From Drechslerella dactyloides (Eukaryota; Ascomycota; Orbiliomycetes; Orbiliales; Orbiliaceae): DNA of 64,000 nt. The stretch lies in the NCBI GenBank assembly GCA_020064725.1, contig JAGTWJ010000007.1, positions 1,178,001 to 1,242,000 on the forward strand. Direction: 5' to 3'. Under the pieces are notes generated by a model. It was given only the letters and a program-made list of their open reading frames with translations, ran no database searches and had not been told where the DNA came from. Shown here in pieces: positions 34,501 through 46,600 of the stretch; within the stretch, counting starts at the first letter, position 1, and each line of letters opens with the position of its first letter. The position numbers and the translations under genes are program-made.

Positions 34501-35556
34501 CCGCGACCGTAAATGCAATAAGGTGTGCAAATGTCAGAGCTAGATGTGCGTGTACGTACCCTTGAGGTGCTTGACAGTTTCCGGGTTCAAGTTCCAGAGC
34601 GCCTGCGCCCTTTCGTAGTCGGACCGCCAAAGTAATTGCAACATATCTAAGTCCTGTTCGTCCACCACCGGCCCTTTACCGTCGCCATGAGATATTGCAT
34701 TATTCATGCTGTCTACCGTTGACGCCACCGCATCGGTAAGACTTGGTATCGTGTGAGCTGCCGCTTCGTCCTTCTTTTGCATATCGGACGGTATGAATTT
34801 CGACAGGATGGCTTTGCTGCTGCGTAGTGCTGCTCGTGCCAGCTCGCTGTCCCGGCGCTTCAGCTTGCCGGGGTGGGGGTCTTCTTTAGAATATTCAGGA
34901 GGTGCTGCGCCAGATTCTTGGATCAGAGAATTTGGAGTGGTAGATGACGGTTGCGGCTCGATCTGACTATTTTGGTTATTCACAGCGGTGCTATATAAAC
35001 GCGACTGACGTCAGCATCACGCATACTATAGCTGGGTCTAGATCGCCCACATGTTGCTACATGGGACCATTTTGAAGTATACTGACAATCTCATATCAAA
35101 GGTCAAAGCTAAGATCAGGCTGCTTTTCGATCTTTCCAGCTGCTCCTGATGTTCCTTCATTGTCTTGGCCATTGCAGAGGTATAAAATCTTCTCCAAGCA
35201 GCTTGAAGTTTGTCTTTTTTGAGATCCTCCTCCATCGGCTTCAAGACATCCGAGATTCTTCTTAAGACCTTGTTGCATTGCTTAACAACCGTCTTGGTAA
35301 CTTCCGCTGCGGGGTCATCATCTTCTTCTTTTCCTGACGCGCTCGCGCTTTTCGCCTTGCCATCTGCAACGAGCCGCTCGTTGGCGACAACTCGCTCTAG
35401 GACTTGTCGAAGGATGCATAGGTTGTCGTGCAGGTCGGCAATAGTGTCTGGGGCATCCTTGAAGCCGTTTATGAGCTCGGCGATTGCGACAGTTATCTTG
35501 ATGGATGCGGCTGCGAATCCAAGGATCGCGGAGGCAACACCAATTGCTTCCGCCAT
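31556..35556 (-). CDS. NOD-like receptor: HeLo-like N domain, NACHT, ankyrin, ZZ finger, CaaX
   Basis: Five exons: 35556-35083, 35004-34560, 34488-34447 (a 42-nt microexon), 34353-32035 and 31938-31556, with introns of 78, 71, 93 and 96 bp. All phases agree, giving 1,220 residues. The N-terminus (AEAIGVASAILGFAAASIKI, then LINGFKDAPDTIADLHDNL) matches the HeLo-like N-terminal domain of fungal STAND proteins. NACHT: Walker A GKAGSGKS at 369-376, Walker B IIDAIDEC ending at 492. Degenerate ankyrin repeats lie at about 895-1040 (FGRTALFYACALGEADIL). A ZZ-type zinc finger at about 1068-1118 reads CDMCGREI, then YYHCCDC, then FEICDGCW, and is split by the last intron (TACTAAC branch site, AAG acceptor). 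The C-terminus is CGCIIC: a CaaX box (C1217) plus C1215. HeLo-like/NACHT proteins are linked to non-self recognition and regulated cell death in fungi; this role is inference here. Confidence 0.85.
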
Positions 35557-38500
35557 ATTGAGAACGTCGGTCTAACTTATTCGAGCAGTGGTTTCCAATA
35601 CCAGAAAGGAAAAAAAGCGGGCCAAGGCAGAAGGAGATTTGTCTTTCCTAACGGGGTCGGGAGACGGTCCGCTGGAATGCTATTGTATTATGAATTAATA
35701 GATGAGAAGCATTCTTGGGTACGCCATATTTTTCAGCCCAGTCGCTTAGGACCTCGAGGATTTAACGAAAAATCAAGTAATTGAAGTCATGGCGCACCAG
35801 CGTGCAGATGCCATATGCGGGGTCCGTCTAACACAGCCTTTATCTGCATAGTCGCCAATAGGATCTGGAGGTGGCGCCCGAAACCTGGCAAAATTTCTGT
35901 CATGCGCAGTTGAGTCTTCAGTGGGCTTGATCTGCGGTCAGAGAAATATGCTGCAGAGTTTGTTGCCAGTCTTCCCCCTCTCAGAATTTGGCCCGGAAGA
36001 TGAGGCAGTGTTCATTCTGTAACATTTGGGGCATGCATACCGATAAGTCGCCACAAGGCTGAATGTTTTTGTTGCGGCCGCTAGCTGTCCATTTTCATCG
36101 GAAATCGAATTATTCCGAACGGTTGTTGTATCTTGTGCAATTTTTATATTTACCTTAGTGTCTTGTAAACGAGCCGCTGGACGCAAAAATTTAGTTCACG
36201 GAGTCCCGATAAGGCCTGCGTGAGTAACTATCCTTGGTTTCGCGTTGAATTTAGAGGTTCGAGTTCGTCTCAGACTATCAGGCCGGTGGTGGGGACTATC
36301 GACCACCAGGCCACTCGAATTGCTTAACGCAGTCTGCAGGATCAACCGATTATGGCTAATCCACACGACATTGCCACGCGTCGAGGTTAGAGGGCTCGTA
36401 GTATAAAAATATACAAAGCACACGAGAGGTCTTTAGGATTCTATGGTTCCATGGGATTCAAAAATAGATATACCCCTGAAGCAAAGTTCGAGTTCTGCAG
36501 ATCTGAAATAATCAGATATAATCATTCTGAGTTCGTAAGTTAAAACAACAGGGCGGACCTACATAAAAATTAATACTGATACTATGCCTGCACTCCTTTC
36601 AAATTAATTTTTTTCACGCCCGCATTTGTGTTCCCAAAAACATACGACACATATTGTTGGGCACCGCTCGGCCCGTAGAGTTAGAGGCCGACATGATTTA
36701 TTCGTTTTTTCTTCTGCGTATAGGCGTTATACATCGCACAAAACATCGATCGCGCTGCAGAATCAGCGCTAGCTAACCGGTAACCGCACAAGCAGTTCAC
36801 ACTCCCTGGATCCAGCTATCAAACTCTAAATAAAGATACATCTGCAGAAGTGCAGAAACTTTTGTGTTACATGTAATGTAAATTATCCCGCACTCGTAAA
36901 TCATTCGGCGCGGCGCGGCGTCGTCTTCCGTAATGCGACATCTTTGTAAAAAATCTTGCACGAACCCCTTTTGCTAGCGTAGCTAACAATCGAGAATGAA
37001 CCAAAGAGTCTCAATAATATAGTTTTTATAGGTTAAATATATAGAACTAGAGCTAGACATACTATATGAACTTGAGATATCTTGGACGTTTTCGCGAAAA
37101 CATGCATGATATACAGCTAAAAGGAGACATGGAGCGCAGGAAGTAAATGTCACTCCACCTACGCCGTTACCTAGCTATTCCATTTCAGCAGCTATGTGGG
37201 AGAGAAGAGCGCTTGGGACTCCTTCATAGCCCTTGATATCATGCTACAAGCACCCAGCTGCTAGTCTCCAAGAAAGTTCCTATGTCTGGCCGAAGTATCG
37301 AATCATCCTCAATTACAATTTTACATTGAATTCCCCCATATTACCAACAAGTTCCCGGTATGAATATGATCGATAGCGGGCTATACAATGTCGACACAAG
37401 TAGGGGGTGAAATTCTAGGGTGTCGCGCATGCAGGCATACGGACCAATGGTTGTAAGGTATACGGTGCCATGTGCCACAGGACCCCCAACGCTGAAACGA
37501 TATGCATCCCAGGCAAGCGGAATATAGTAGAATGCAGAGATATATCACTCCAGTCCTCTGATCGAAATTGTTGGCCCATTGCCTGTTTCGAGTAGTCCGG
37601 ATACACAAGCGCTGGGTAGCTGTGGGTTCGCTGATCATATATAAGGAACGAGCGCACCGACAGTCTTATATCTGAGCTATGTTCAAGATCCCAGAGAAAT
37701 GGTAGCTAATTGCGATATCCCCAAGTCTGGCAGTTAAAGAACACCGAACTAGCTCCAGCGGTCAGAGGATCGTCTTTTTCCAGTACAGATGGTACCAGGC
37801 TGGTTGGGCTTGTTAACATGTTTTCCGAAAATCGAAACTCGACCTATAGGAGGCCCGCAGAACCGACAAGTTATCTTTCGACGGATGAAAGTTCAGTACC
37901 GTACACGAACGATTCTCAGTTGGTTTACCTATTACATCGGATTTTCTCGGATTGATAGGTTCTTCGGCAGTCGGCAGTCGAGGGCTTGCATTAATCGCAG
38001 CTTAAGACCGATGTCTAGTCGCGGTAGCGACACAGACCCTGCATGTATGCATGTCCCTCCAAGATGTATCGGAGCAGGGCTGCAGTATACAGACCACTGG
38101 ACATGAATTGACAAAGAAGTGAAAATCATTCTTTGACCTATTTTCAAAGTGCAATTGTTTGCTCTGCACTGCAGGGCGTCTTGCTCGATGTTGCTATTCG
38201 TTGAGAATATTTAAAAATATAATGCCAAATTCTTGTCCACATGCACAACGGTCACATTCTACTTGCTGACCTCGCGGGCGCCGGTACATGTTCTGTATTC
38301 GCAGATACGACCATGGCACATTCCAGCACAAGCATGAATACCAGGATAAGCTCAAGTTGTCCGAACGTCCCGGAGGCACCGCATTGGAAGAGAGAGCACG
38401 GCGTTAAGCAAGGCTAAGGGTCTGGAATGTGACTGACCAGGTTGGGTCATTTCGACAGAGCAAGGGACTACCATTTGTAAAGCTCTCGCGAGAGTTTGAT

Positions 38501-41500
38501 AATGCTAATCGCTCGTGGCGGCCACCAGCGATTGGCTGTGTCGACACATACTCCATCAAGCTGCTCTTTTCAGGTGCTACTTTGGAGGCTTCTGGCCAGT
38601 GGCAGCCCCGAGGATGTATGACCGCCCCGGGCTAGCCCTACATTCCACGACTGCAGATACTTTGACTAATCATGGCTATCAGATGGAATATATCATAAAC
38701 TGTACCGTGAATTGCTTTATTCGAAATGGTACAGCTTCGCGTTTGGACGCATGAGTCTACTTGTTGTTTCGAGTCGATCGTCAACAACAACGATATGCGT
38801 TTGAGAGCTGGTTGCAGTTCTTCGAGTTGGCCGCTTTCGAAATTTCGAATGACCCCGACAAGTTTTTGGTGACGCAACCAGGGCACAGCGTCCTGGAACA
38901 AGGCTAGTGAAACGCCCCCCACTTGCGCAGTGATTTTTATTCAAATTGGTATATTCCGATTCAATTAACGGAAGGAAGTATATGATCGACAATCGCCTTG
39001 AGCTGAGATCTCAGAATCGATTTGATGAGCTGGCAGGTGCATTCAAGCAGGATTTGTCACAGGGCAAACCCTGCTTTGACAATATTGCGAAGGGTCCAGA
39101 TATCTTCGAATCGGGTACAGGAAGGCAACATCTGGTCTCGGGCACTTCGTACAGATGTCCAGTACCGGGGTTTGTTCTCAAATCTGAGGCATCAGACCGT
39201 CAGAGCTTCCGTTGGTGGTGGCTAGTTGGAGCTGCGGAGGCACATTCCGAATGCACAAACAAGGACTGTCCCGGCACCTTCTCGGCCTCCGCTATCCTGC
39301 ACATTATTATATTAACTCAAGCGAAGCCGACGCGACGATATCGGGTGCATTCCATTGATGCATGTCCCTGTCAGTTGGAGCAACTAATTTTATCATATCA
39401 CGAAAACTTCATATCGTGGATTGGACAATGCCCAGGACGTCGCCGACCAAGCGGTATTACATCATGTGTGTACCCCGTGCACGCCGCAAATGGGCTGTGT
39501 TTTCGTGCAGCTTGTGCTTAGCTCGATTGTGCCACAGGAGAATGCGAAGGTTGTGCAGGTGCAGGTCAAGTCGATAAATCCTTGCGCGGTGGAACACTAG
39601 TCCCTTCCGGGTGTCAAAAAATGGTGAAAAAAAGCTTAGGCTCGGACAAAGTAGAGAGCTTTATCCAGCTGCTCGGAGGCGTGATTTTCGGGCAAGTAGA
39701 CGACACCTGGGAGGGCCGTGGGGTGCATGACCCCACTGCCTTGACCGCATTCGGTGGTTACCTGGAACTGGGAACGGCTAGACTTGAAAGGAACGGCTGA
39801 TTGGGCGGACCTTGGCTGCCCCTTGTTCCTGACGCTAGCCTTCAAATTTCGGCGTCTTCAGAATACAACTTTTTTCCCTACCCGACGACGAGATGGATGG
39901 TGAACCCGGCTCGCGGTCTTTTGAAATTTGGTTGTGAAACGTCGAGCATGCGCGGTGGTCGTCGAGATTCGCGGAACAGTAGAGGGTATCACGAGGGGCA
40001 AACTTGTGCGCGCTTGGAGCTGCTGGTAGTCCTCCAGATGGCCGCGTGACTGGTGAAATCTCCTTGCTTGACTGTGCATGAGCCTGCTCCCTATTCGAGC
40101 ATCACGCACCAGGAGATGCCGCCCCTGGCGTCGTGAAATGGAGCGGCGCGTGGTCGCACATCCCATCTTGCCACCAGCTGATGCGCATGCCTGTGCCCGC
40201 GACTGCACCTTGTCGCGTCGATGCCGATGGCCTGAGGGAAGCGACACACGGGGACGGAGGAAGCTGCGGGAGTTACATGACTATAGGCGGAATGCAGGCG
40301 TCCTTGCATTTCGTGTCTTATAATAAATAATGTTTGTCGTGGTTCTCGGAGCGGGCCAGGCTGGATCATATGTATGTATGTCCGAGTATGTGCATGTCTG
40401 TATGCGGGTGCAAGCAGCTCGATGAATGAGGATCCTTTCCCTCCCGCCTTCCTTGTTTCTCCCCGCAGTAGCGCCTTGGTTTCCTCTTTCGCGTCGACAG
40501 CGCTGTGGGATGACATAACTCTGGTCGAATGCCGGGGAAAAGCAGACGCTGTGCATGAGGAGCTGCAGACGGACAGCGAGTATGGGCGCCGCACACGCTC
40601 TTTTACCTCGAGGCAGGCAGCTGCATGAGAGGGCCCTGAAACACTCAATCTTCAACCTGTCAATTTATGTGTACCGAGTGCAAGAATTCTCAGAAAGCAG
40701 ACAGAAAGAACCGGCCGAGACCTCCCTTTTATCTCCCAGTGCGGCCGAGGTAGTTCGACTGGAATATCGGGCGGGCTGCTGCTGTTGGAACGCGCCAGCC
40801 GTCGGTTGGAAGTTGCTCAGGTACCATCTCGAGCACCTACCCGGGGGAGGCCCTCCGCCCATCCAGATGCAACCAACGATCCTGCGAGCTGCCGGACGAG
40901 AGAACCTTCCGCGAGATTATTGATCATTCCTGGCTGGGGCGTTTCTTCGCGTGGGCTCCGCTGCTTGGAACATTAATATCGTTCTCGAGTTTAGTGTTAT
41001 GAGCTAGGTTGGTGGTGGTTCCCCAGCGTCCTTCCTGCTGTTCTGCCTGGCGGTTGTGGAGCGAGTGATTGGCACGCTGGGCCTCCTCTTTCTCTCCTCC
41101 CTTCACATCAAATTTCGCTGCCCCTGGCTCGCTGGCCCGAACGTCGTCTTCTTTTCGTCTTGATTCCTTCCCTCCACTCCCCATCTCCCCTTTATCTCCC
41201 TCGAACCCCCCCACCATTCCTCCCCCAAATTGTTCTCGACATTCCTTTGGTCCCGCCTCTATCCGTCGCTACGATATTCCGATAATCTTCAATACCGAGG
41301 AACCACCGCTTGGGGACGTTGGATCCGACGGTCGAGGGAGCATTTCGCAGGGAAAAACTCCGACTGGCTTAGGCACAATCCCTCTTAAACTCTTCATTTC
41401 TTGCGACGCACAGGACGATTCCCCTCCCATCGTCAGTCACCACTTCCTGCAACCCGCATACATCCCTCCGCGTACCGCCCGTCGCTGCTTTCGCTCCTTA

Positions 41501-41534
41501 CACGCTCGCCAGATGAAGCGTCCATGAAGTAAAG
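35557..41534. other. 6-kb gene-poor region
   Basis: It separates the NLR gene from Erf2. The middle, 36400-37100, is AT-rich. Between 38600 and 39500 open frames on both strands look slightly protein-like (for example a plus-strand frame at 38946-39521 of 191 codons), but no domain is recognised and they may be decayed sequence. The last 500 bp before 41535 are pyrimidine-rich and fit the promoter and 5' leader of Erf2. Confidence 0.5.
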
Positions 41535-43640
41535 ATGACCTCCAACTCCTCCAGCATCTTTGGCACCTCGCCAACGCAGTCGAGGGCCCCGACTGGCGGC
41601 TTCTCCCTCTCGCTGGCGGATATGCCTGCCGACGATGGCGACAAGCACTCCATCATCAGCAGCCGCATGACCGACATCAACAGCGACTTTGGCGATGAGA
41701 ACGACCAAGTCCCCGGCCTGACCTCGGCGCCTGGCTCGAATCGAAATTCGGCTCTCTCGTCTTCTCTGCACCCGACTGGTGGCATTGGACGACCAAACAC
41801 AAGAATATCCATAGGCGAACCTCAAGCGGAAAGCGCGTACACCAGGCCCAGCACGGCCACTAGCATGAACACCGCGAAATGGGGGGCTAGGCCGAGATCC
41901 AGAGGCGCCATGACACCGGTAGGAGGCAGCTTTCGAAGCTCGACCAGGCCCCCGAGTGCGGCTAGTCGGACACACGTCCCCTCCATCACCAGTCACGCCT
42001 TCTATAATCCCATGAGCTCGACAAAGCTCTCGGCGCAGAGAGGCAAGGTTTCCGAAGAAGGCGACCGTCCATCGATGCATAATATGATGGCACCAGCAGT
42101 TCCTGCTCTCCCCCCAACCTCCGGCCTCACATCATCCATGAAGACAACCACCGCCGGCCTTGTTTCCCAGCCTCGTTCCTCCTTCCCGGCACCCAATTCT
42201 CCGGACAACCCGTTCGGATTCCATCCTGGCCAGAATCCCCTCATCCACAATCCATCGAATCGTACATCGACACAGGCCCCCAGCGAGATGGACGATTCAA
42301 ACAACCCGTTCAGGTATAGCCTTGCGAGACAGGTAACAGGATCTCCGACAAACCAGACAATTACTTCCGCGTCACCGCTACGAGCTGGTTCGAGAAGGAG
42401 CAGGCGAAGCAACACAAATGAGCCCCCGGCAAGCCAGGCAAAGGAGGATCCAAGGGAGGATTCGCAGACATCGACAGCCTACCCGGTGAAAATGGATCCG
42501 GAGCCGCCCGTATACGCTGGCAAAAACTATCAATACTTTCCTGGAAACACGCTCTTTTGCCTGGGAGGCCGGTGGCAGACAGCCAGGGACGCGCCGATGA
42601 ACATTCTTACCGCAACTCTGATCATCATACCAGTGGGACTCTTCTTCGGCTTCAGCGCCCCTTGGCTGTGGCTGAATGTCCACCCGGCCCTCCCGATCAC
42701 CTTTGGCTATGTCTTCCTAGTTTGCATGAGCTCCTTGATCCGGGCCTCTGTTACCGACCCAGGTATCTTCCCGCGAAACGTACATCCTCTGGAATACGAA
42801 GATGGCGAGGATCCGCTGGCCGTAGGGCCTCCCGAGACCGGCTGGACCATGATCAAACCGAACAAGCGCCGAGGGAGCCAGCCTCTCGAGGTCCCCGTCA
42901 AATATTGCAAGACCTGCCGTATCTGGCGTCCGCCGCGATGCCATCATTGCAGAGTCTGCGACAATTGTATCGAAACGCAGGATCACCACTGTGTCTGGTT
43001 GAACAATTGTATCGGTCGACGGAACTACAGATATTTCTTCACCTTCATCGCGTCCGCGTCCATCTTGGGCCTTTATCTCCTAGCACTCTCGCTCACCCAC
43101 CTCCTGCTCTGGCAAAAATGGAATAACACGAGCTTTGTCGACGCGTTAGAAACCTGGCGAGTGCCATTCGCCATGGTGATCTACGCGGCGCTTGCAGCAA
43201 CGTACCCCATCGCCCTAGTTGGCTATCACATCTTCCTCCTCTACCGCGGCGAGAGCACAAGAGAATATTTGAATAACCACAAGTTTATTCCTGCGGAGCG
43301 CCACCGCCCCTTCACCAGAAGCCACCCCATCGCAAACTTTGTTGCTGTGCTCTGCCGGCCTCGCCCCCCAACTTATGTCCAGTTTAAAAACAAGCACGTT
43401 GTCGGCGACCAGCGATTCGATGCGAAGGAGAGACTCAAGGGCCGGAGCCCGTTTGTCGATCAAGCCTCTCCGATCACTGATGCCCACGAGAACGACGGCG
43501 GCCGCAGCAGAGGCGTCAGTGACGCAAGTGCACCGAGCGCTCTCGGTGACGGAGGTGCTACAGTCGCCTCAGCCAGCGGGCCGGATCCGGAGCCGTCGAC
43601 CTCGAACGTCGGCGTGGGCAAGAAGATTCTGGCGTCCTAG
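41535..43640 (+). CDS. ERF2: Palmitoyltransferase, Erf2-type DHHC protein
   Basis: Intronless 701-codon frame. The DHHC cysteine-rich domain runs from about 457 to 505 (YCKTCRIWRPPRCHHC, then CDNCIETQDHHCVWLNNCIG), with the catalytic DHHC at 483-486. Two hydrophobic segments precede it (about 356-405, ending in the conserved TDPGIFPR) and two follow it, giving the usual four-span topology. The STREYLN motif corresponds to the family's TTxE motif. Erf2, with Erf4, S-acylates Ras and other proteins at ER/Golgi membranes. The N-terminal 350 residues are Ser/Pro-rich and disordered, making it about twice the length of yeast Erf2, as is common in filamentous ascomycetes. Close Akr1-like alternatives are unlikely because there are no ankyrin repeats. 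Confidence 0.9.
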   Translation: MTSNSSSIFGTSPTQSRAPTGGFSLSLADMPADDGDKHSIISSRMTDINSDFGDENDQVPGLTSAPGSNRNSALSSSLHPTGGIGRPNTRISIGEPQAESAYTRPSTATSMNTAKWGARPRSRGAMTPVGGSFRSSTRPPSAASRTHVPSITSHAFYNPMSSTKLSAQRGKVSEEGDRPSMHNMMAPAVPALPPTSGLTSSMKTTTAGLVSQPRSSFPAPNSPDNPFGFHPGQNPLIHNPSNRTSTQAPSEMDDSNNPFRYSLARQVTGSPTNQTITSASPLRAGSRRSRRSNTNEPPASQAKEDPREDSQTSTAYPVKMDPEPPVYAGKNYQYFPGNTLFCLGGRWQTARDAPMNILTATLIIIPVGLFFGFSAPWLWLNVHPALPITFGYVFLVCMSSLIRASVTDPGIFPRNVHPLEYEDGEDPLAVGPPETGWTMIKPNKRRGSQPLEVPVKYCKTCRIWRPPRCHHCRVCDNCIETQDHHCVWLNNCIGRRNYRYFFTFIASASILGLYLLALSLTHLLLWQKWNNTSFVDALETWRVPFAMVIYAALAATYPIALVGYHIFLLYRGESTREYLNNHKFIPAERHRPFTRSHPIANFVAVLCRPRPPTYVQFKNKHVVGDQRFDAKERLKGRSPFVDQASPITDAHENDGGRSRGVSDASAPSALGDGGATVASASGPDPEPSTSNVGVGKKILAS

Positions 43641-46600
43641 GAAACGCCAAATCCATATGACCACTCGCCTCATTTCCAATTTATGACTTATTCACGCTTC
43701 TATCCCCAGGACGATACATCGCACGGGGAATACGACCCTCTTTGTTCTCGTTACGATTCTTCACGCTCGTTTTCGAAGTCCCGTTTTCCAAAATACAAGT
43801 GATTCGCAATGCAAAAGATCAAGGGATCAGTCGATCCCAAAAGCTACCCACAAATTGCCGGGTACCTCAACATACGATACACACACACACAATGTAATAT
43901 ACCCAAACCACCACCCGACGCTTCTGCACATATTCTCTCTATCCGACCTTGGATTCCCATACATCCATTTTTCAGATCTGTTCTTTGATTATTTGGGGTT
44001 GGTTTATCTGTTCTTTTCGACCAAAATTACATTTACACGGAGTTTGCACATTTTCAAATATCGCCGGTTTCTATATTTACCGCAATCGTTCCAATTTTTC
44101 TGGTCAGTTTGTTACTTGCTTGCTCGCTTCAAACATAATCTTTTGTCTTTAATGACCTTCGAAACATCGGACCGGAAGCTCGTGAGGCACAATGGTTCAT
44201 TGTTGTTACTCTTTCGGCTTCAACGCTTTACATTCGAGAACCATTTGGTATTCCCTTTTTCCTTTTTTTTTTTATATTATTATTTAAGGTTTGCAGACGG
44301 ACGGGGCGTTTGAGAGACGTTTCTTCATTGTGGATACTTGGACACAAATGACTATTATTATTACTATTACTACTACGATTCACATTGCCACCATTTCATT
44401 GTTCCCTTGCAGTTGTGCCTGACGGCGCTTCTTCAATACATTGTCCTCTTCCGCTATCAGCCATGCATTGCATGCATCCCTGGTAGCTGTCTCTTTTTCA
44501 TTCTTCACAGGATAATGTAATTTTGTGCGCGAGAGGAGGGTGCGTACACGGGGAAGTTGATGTATCTGATGCTGTGCTTTGCCCTTTCTGATTCCCGTTG
44601 GTGCCTGTCCGTCGGTTGGTTACTTGTCGTAGTTTGAAAAGCTCTGGTGACGGCCGGTGCATATACGCACGTGGCGGGCTTTCGTCGCGATGCATTGAGG
44701 GAGGGGTGGGTGTATGTAGGTAGAATAGTGCGGTATATATATAAGTACTCTCGGTACTGTCGTCTCTGTGGGTTGCAGAGATGGTATGTGGGAAAGTGGA
44801 ATATTATGGAGACTTAGTGTGCTATATTGGTATTTCAGCACTGACGTGCGCCTGCACCTCGTGCGATCTGGTTTACGAGACCAGTATTTCAGGGCGATTT
44901 TTCCCTGCGCTCTTTGAATATGCTGTGCCTGTGACGTTTGAAGTAGCCCTCGTAAGATGCTCATTGAGCAATGCAATGCGGAATCAATGCCGTGCATGAT
45001 TTGCATGCGATGTTAGAGAGTCAGATATAACTTAGACGTCTATAGCGCCTGGCTTCGAGGCTACTTAGATGTCTAGATGCATAGGTGCGCGTGCAGTGCC
45101 ACTTAATGTCGTTACTGATCTCAGTATATATATCGGCAATGAATATGTCGAAGTTGCGAAGATGCATCCAGAGGGCATATATCGGAATTATCACACATAT
45201 ATGCCGACGTCAACGCTAAGAAAAAACTGCTGTCCCCAAATCTCACATAGATCTGCCCAGAACATCTCATCAGTTTAGCATATATGCAATTTCTCCGGCA
45301 CGCCCATATAAAGAGCACTTTATTCATCGCATAATCTCCAGGAGCATACTCGAATCCCCCCACTCCACCCGATCAAAATTTAATTAGCTCCGTGCCGAAT
45401 AAATTATCTCCAGCACGATAATGCCGAGTAATAAAGTTTCGAAGCGAGCCGCGTGATCATATCTTGACAAGCCCCACGTTTTCCCGTGGATTCGATCCTC
45501 GCGCGCACGAGCAAAGTTTAATAAACATGCTTCAAGTAGATTAAAAATTTTAATATATTTAAGTAAACGACCCGTTGACGGGAAGTAGCCGACGTGCACG
45601 CACGCATGCACGTCTAAATCTGAACGCATACGTAACGCTTCGCCGTAAACAATTGAATTGGGTTTTGAAACGCGATTCTAAAACCTTTCGTGCGTCGGCG
45701 GTTTGCGGAGGGTAACGGTGCCATGCTAATGTTGATCATCTGATGGCATTTCTGAATTTCGTCTATGGCTTTTTCGATTAATTAATTGTGTGATCATATT
45801 AATATATTAGTACGGCGACCGCGAAGATGACGGCTGGCGTGCATGCACGCACGCGGCGGGCAAATTTCCTTGTTAACCGGCACGTACACTTCGCTTTTGG
45901 TGTTATATATCATTTCGTGATATATATTGCAATATTCGGTCACCGCCGCGCTGCGCCGCTCACCACCTTTGATATCTATTGCATGAATTCAAACATTGCA
46001 AACGAGCGGTGCGGCTGAGAATGACTACCAACAGTGTCGGGGAAATGCGACGATGCAATGTTGTCCTTCGCCGACTCGCGCATAGTAAATATTTCCAGTT
46101 AGGATTCGCGCTTAAACTTGCACAACTTGCGTATACCGTGTATACGTCGATATAGTTATCCCAGCTCGCATATATATGGTTAGCAATTACGAATAAGATT
46201 TTCCCAATAGTGCGAAACGAATCGAACAGAGAGTGTCAATCCTGCCGCGCTCAAAACCGATACAGTACGATGTAACATGCATTTAAGGCCCATGAATCCT
46301 CCAACCATTCACATCTTTCCCCGAAACGTTCGAAGGATTGTGATATCAACATTGGTTCGAATGCTCTACCTACATACGTATGCTTTCAATTCTCGCTCAC
46401 AATATGCGCAATTCTATCGGTGTTGCGTTATGTACCGCACGCGCAAACGGGGTACGTTACACAGACGTCGAACGCTGCATGAACATGCATGCACGCTCAA
46501 ACAGAACTGACAAGGCTGCAGTGCAGCGTTCTGTCTGCCTGTCTGCCTAAGCTACCTGCTTCAGCTTGGCCTAGAAATGGAAATCCTGCAGCTTACGCCG

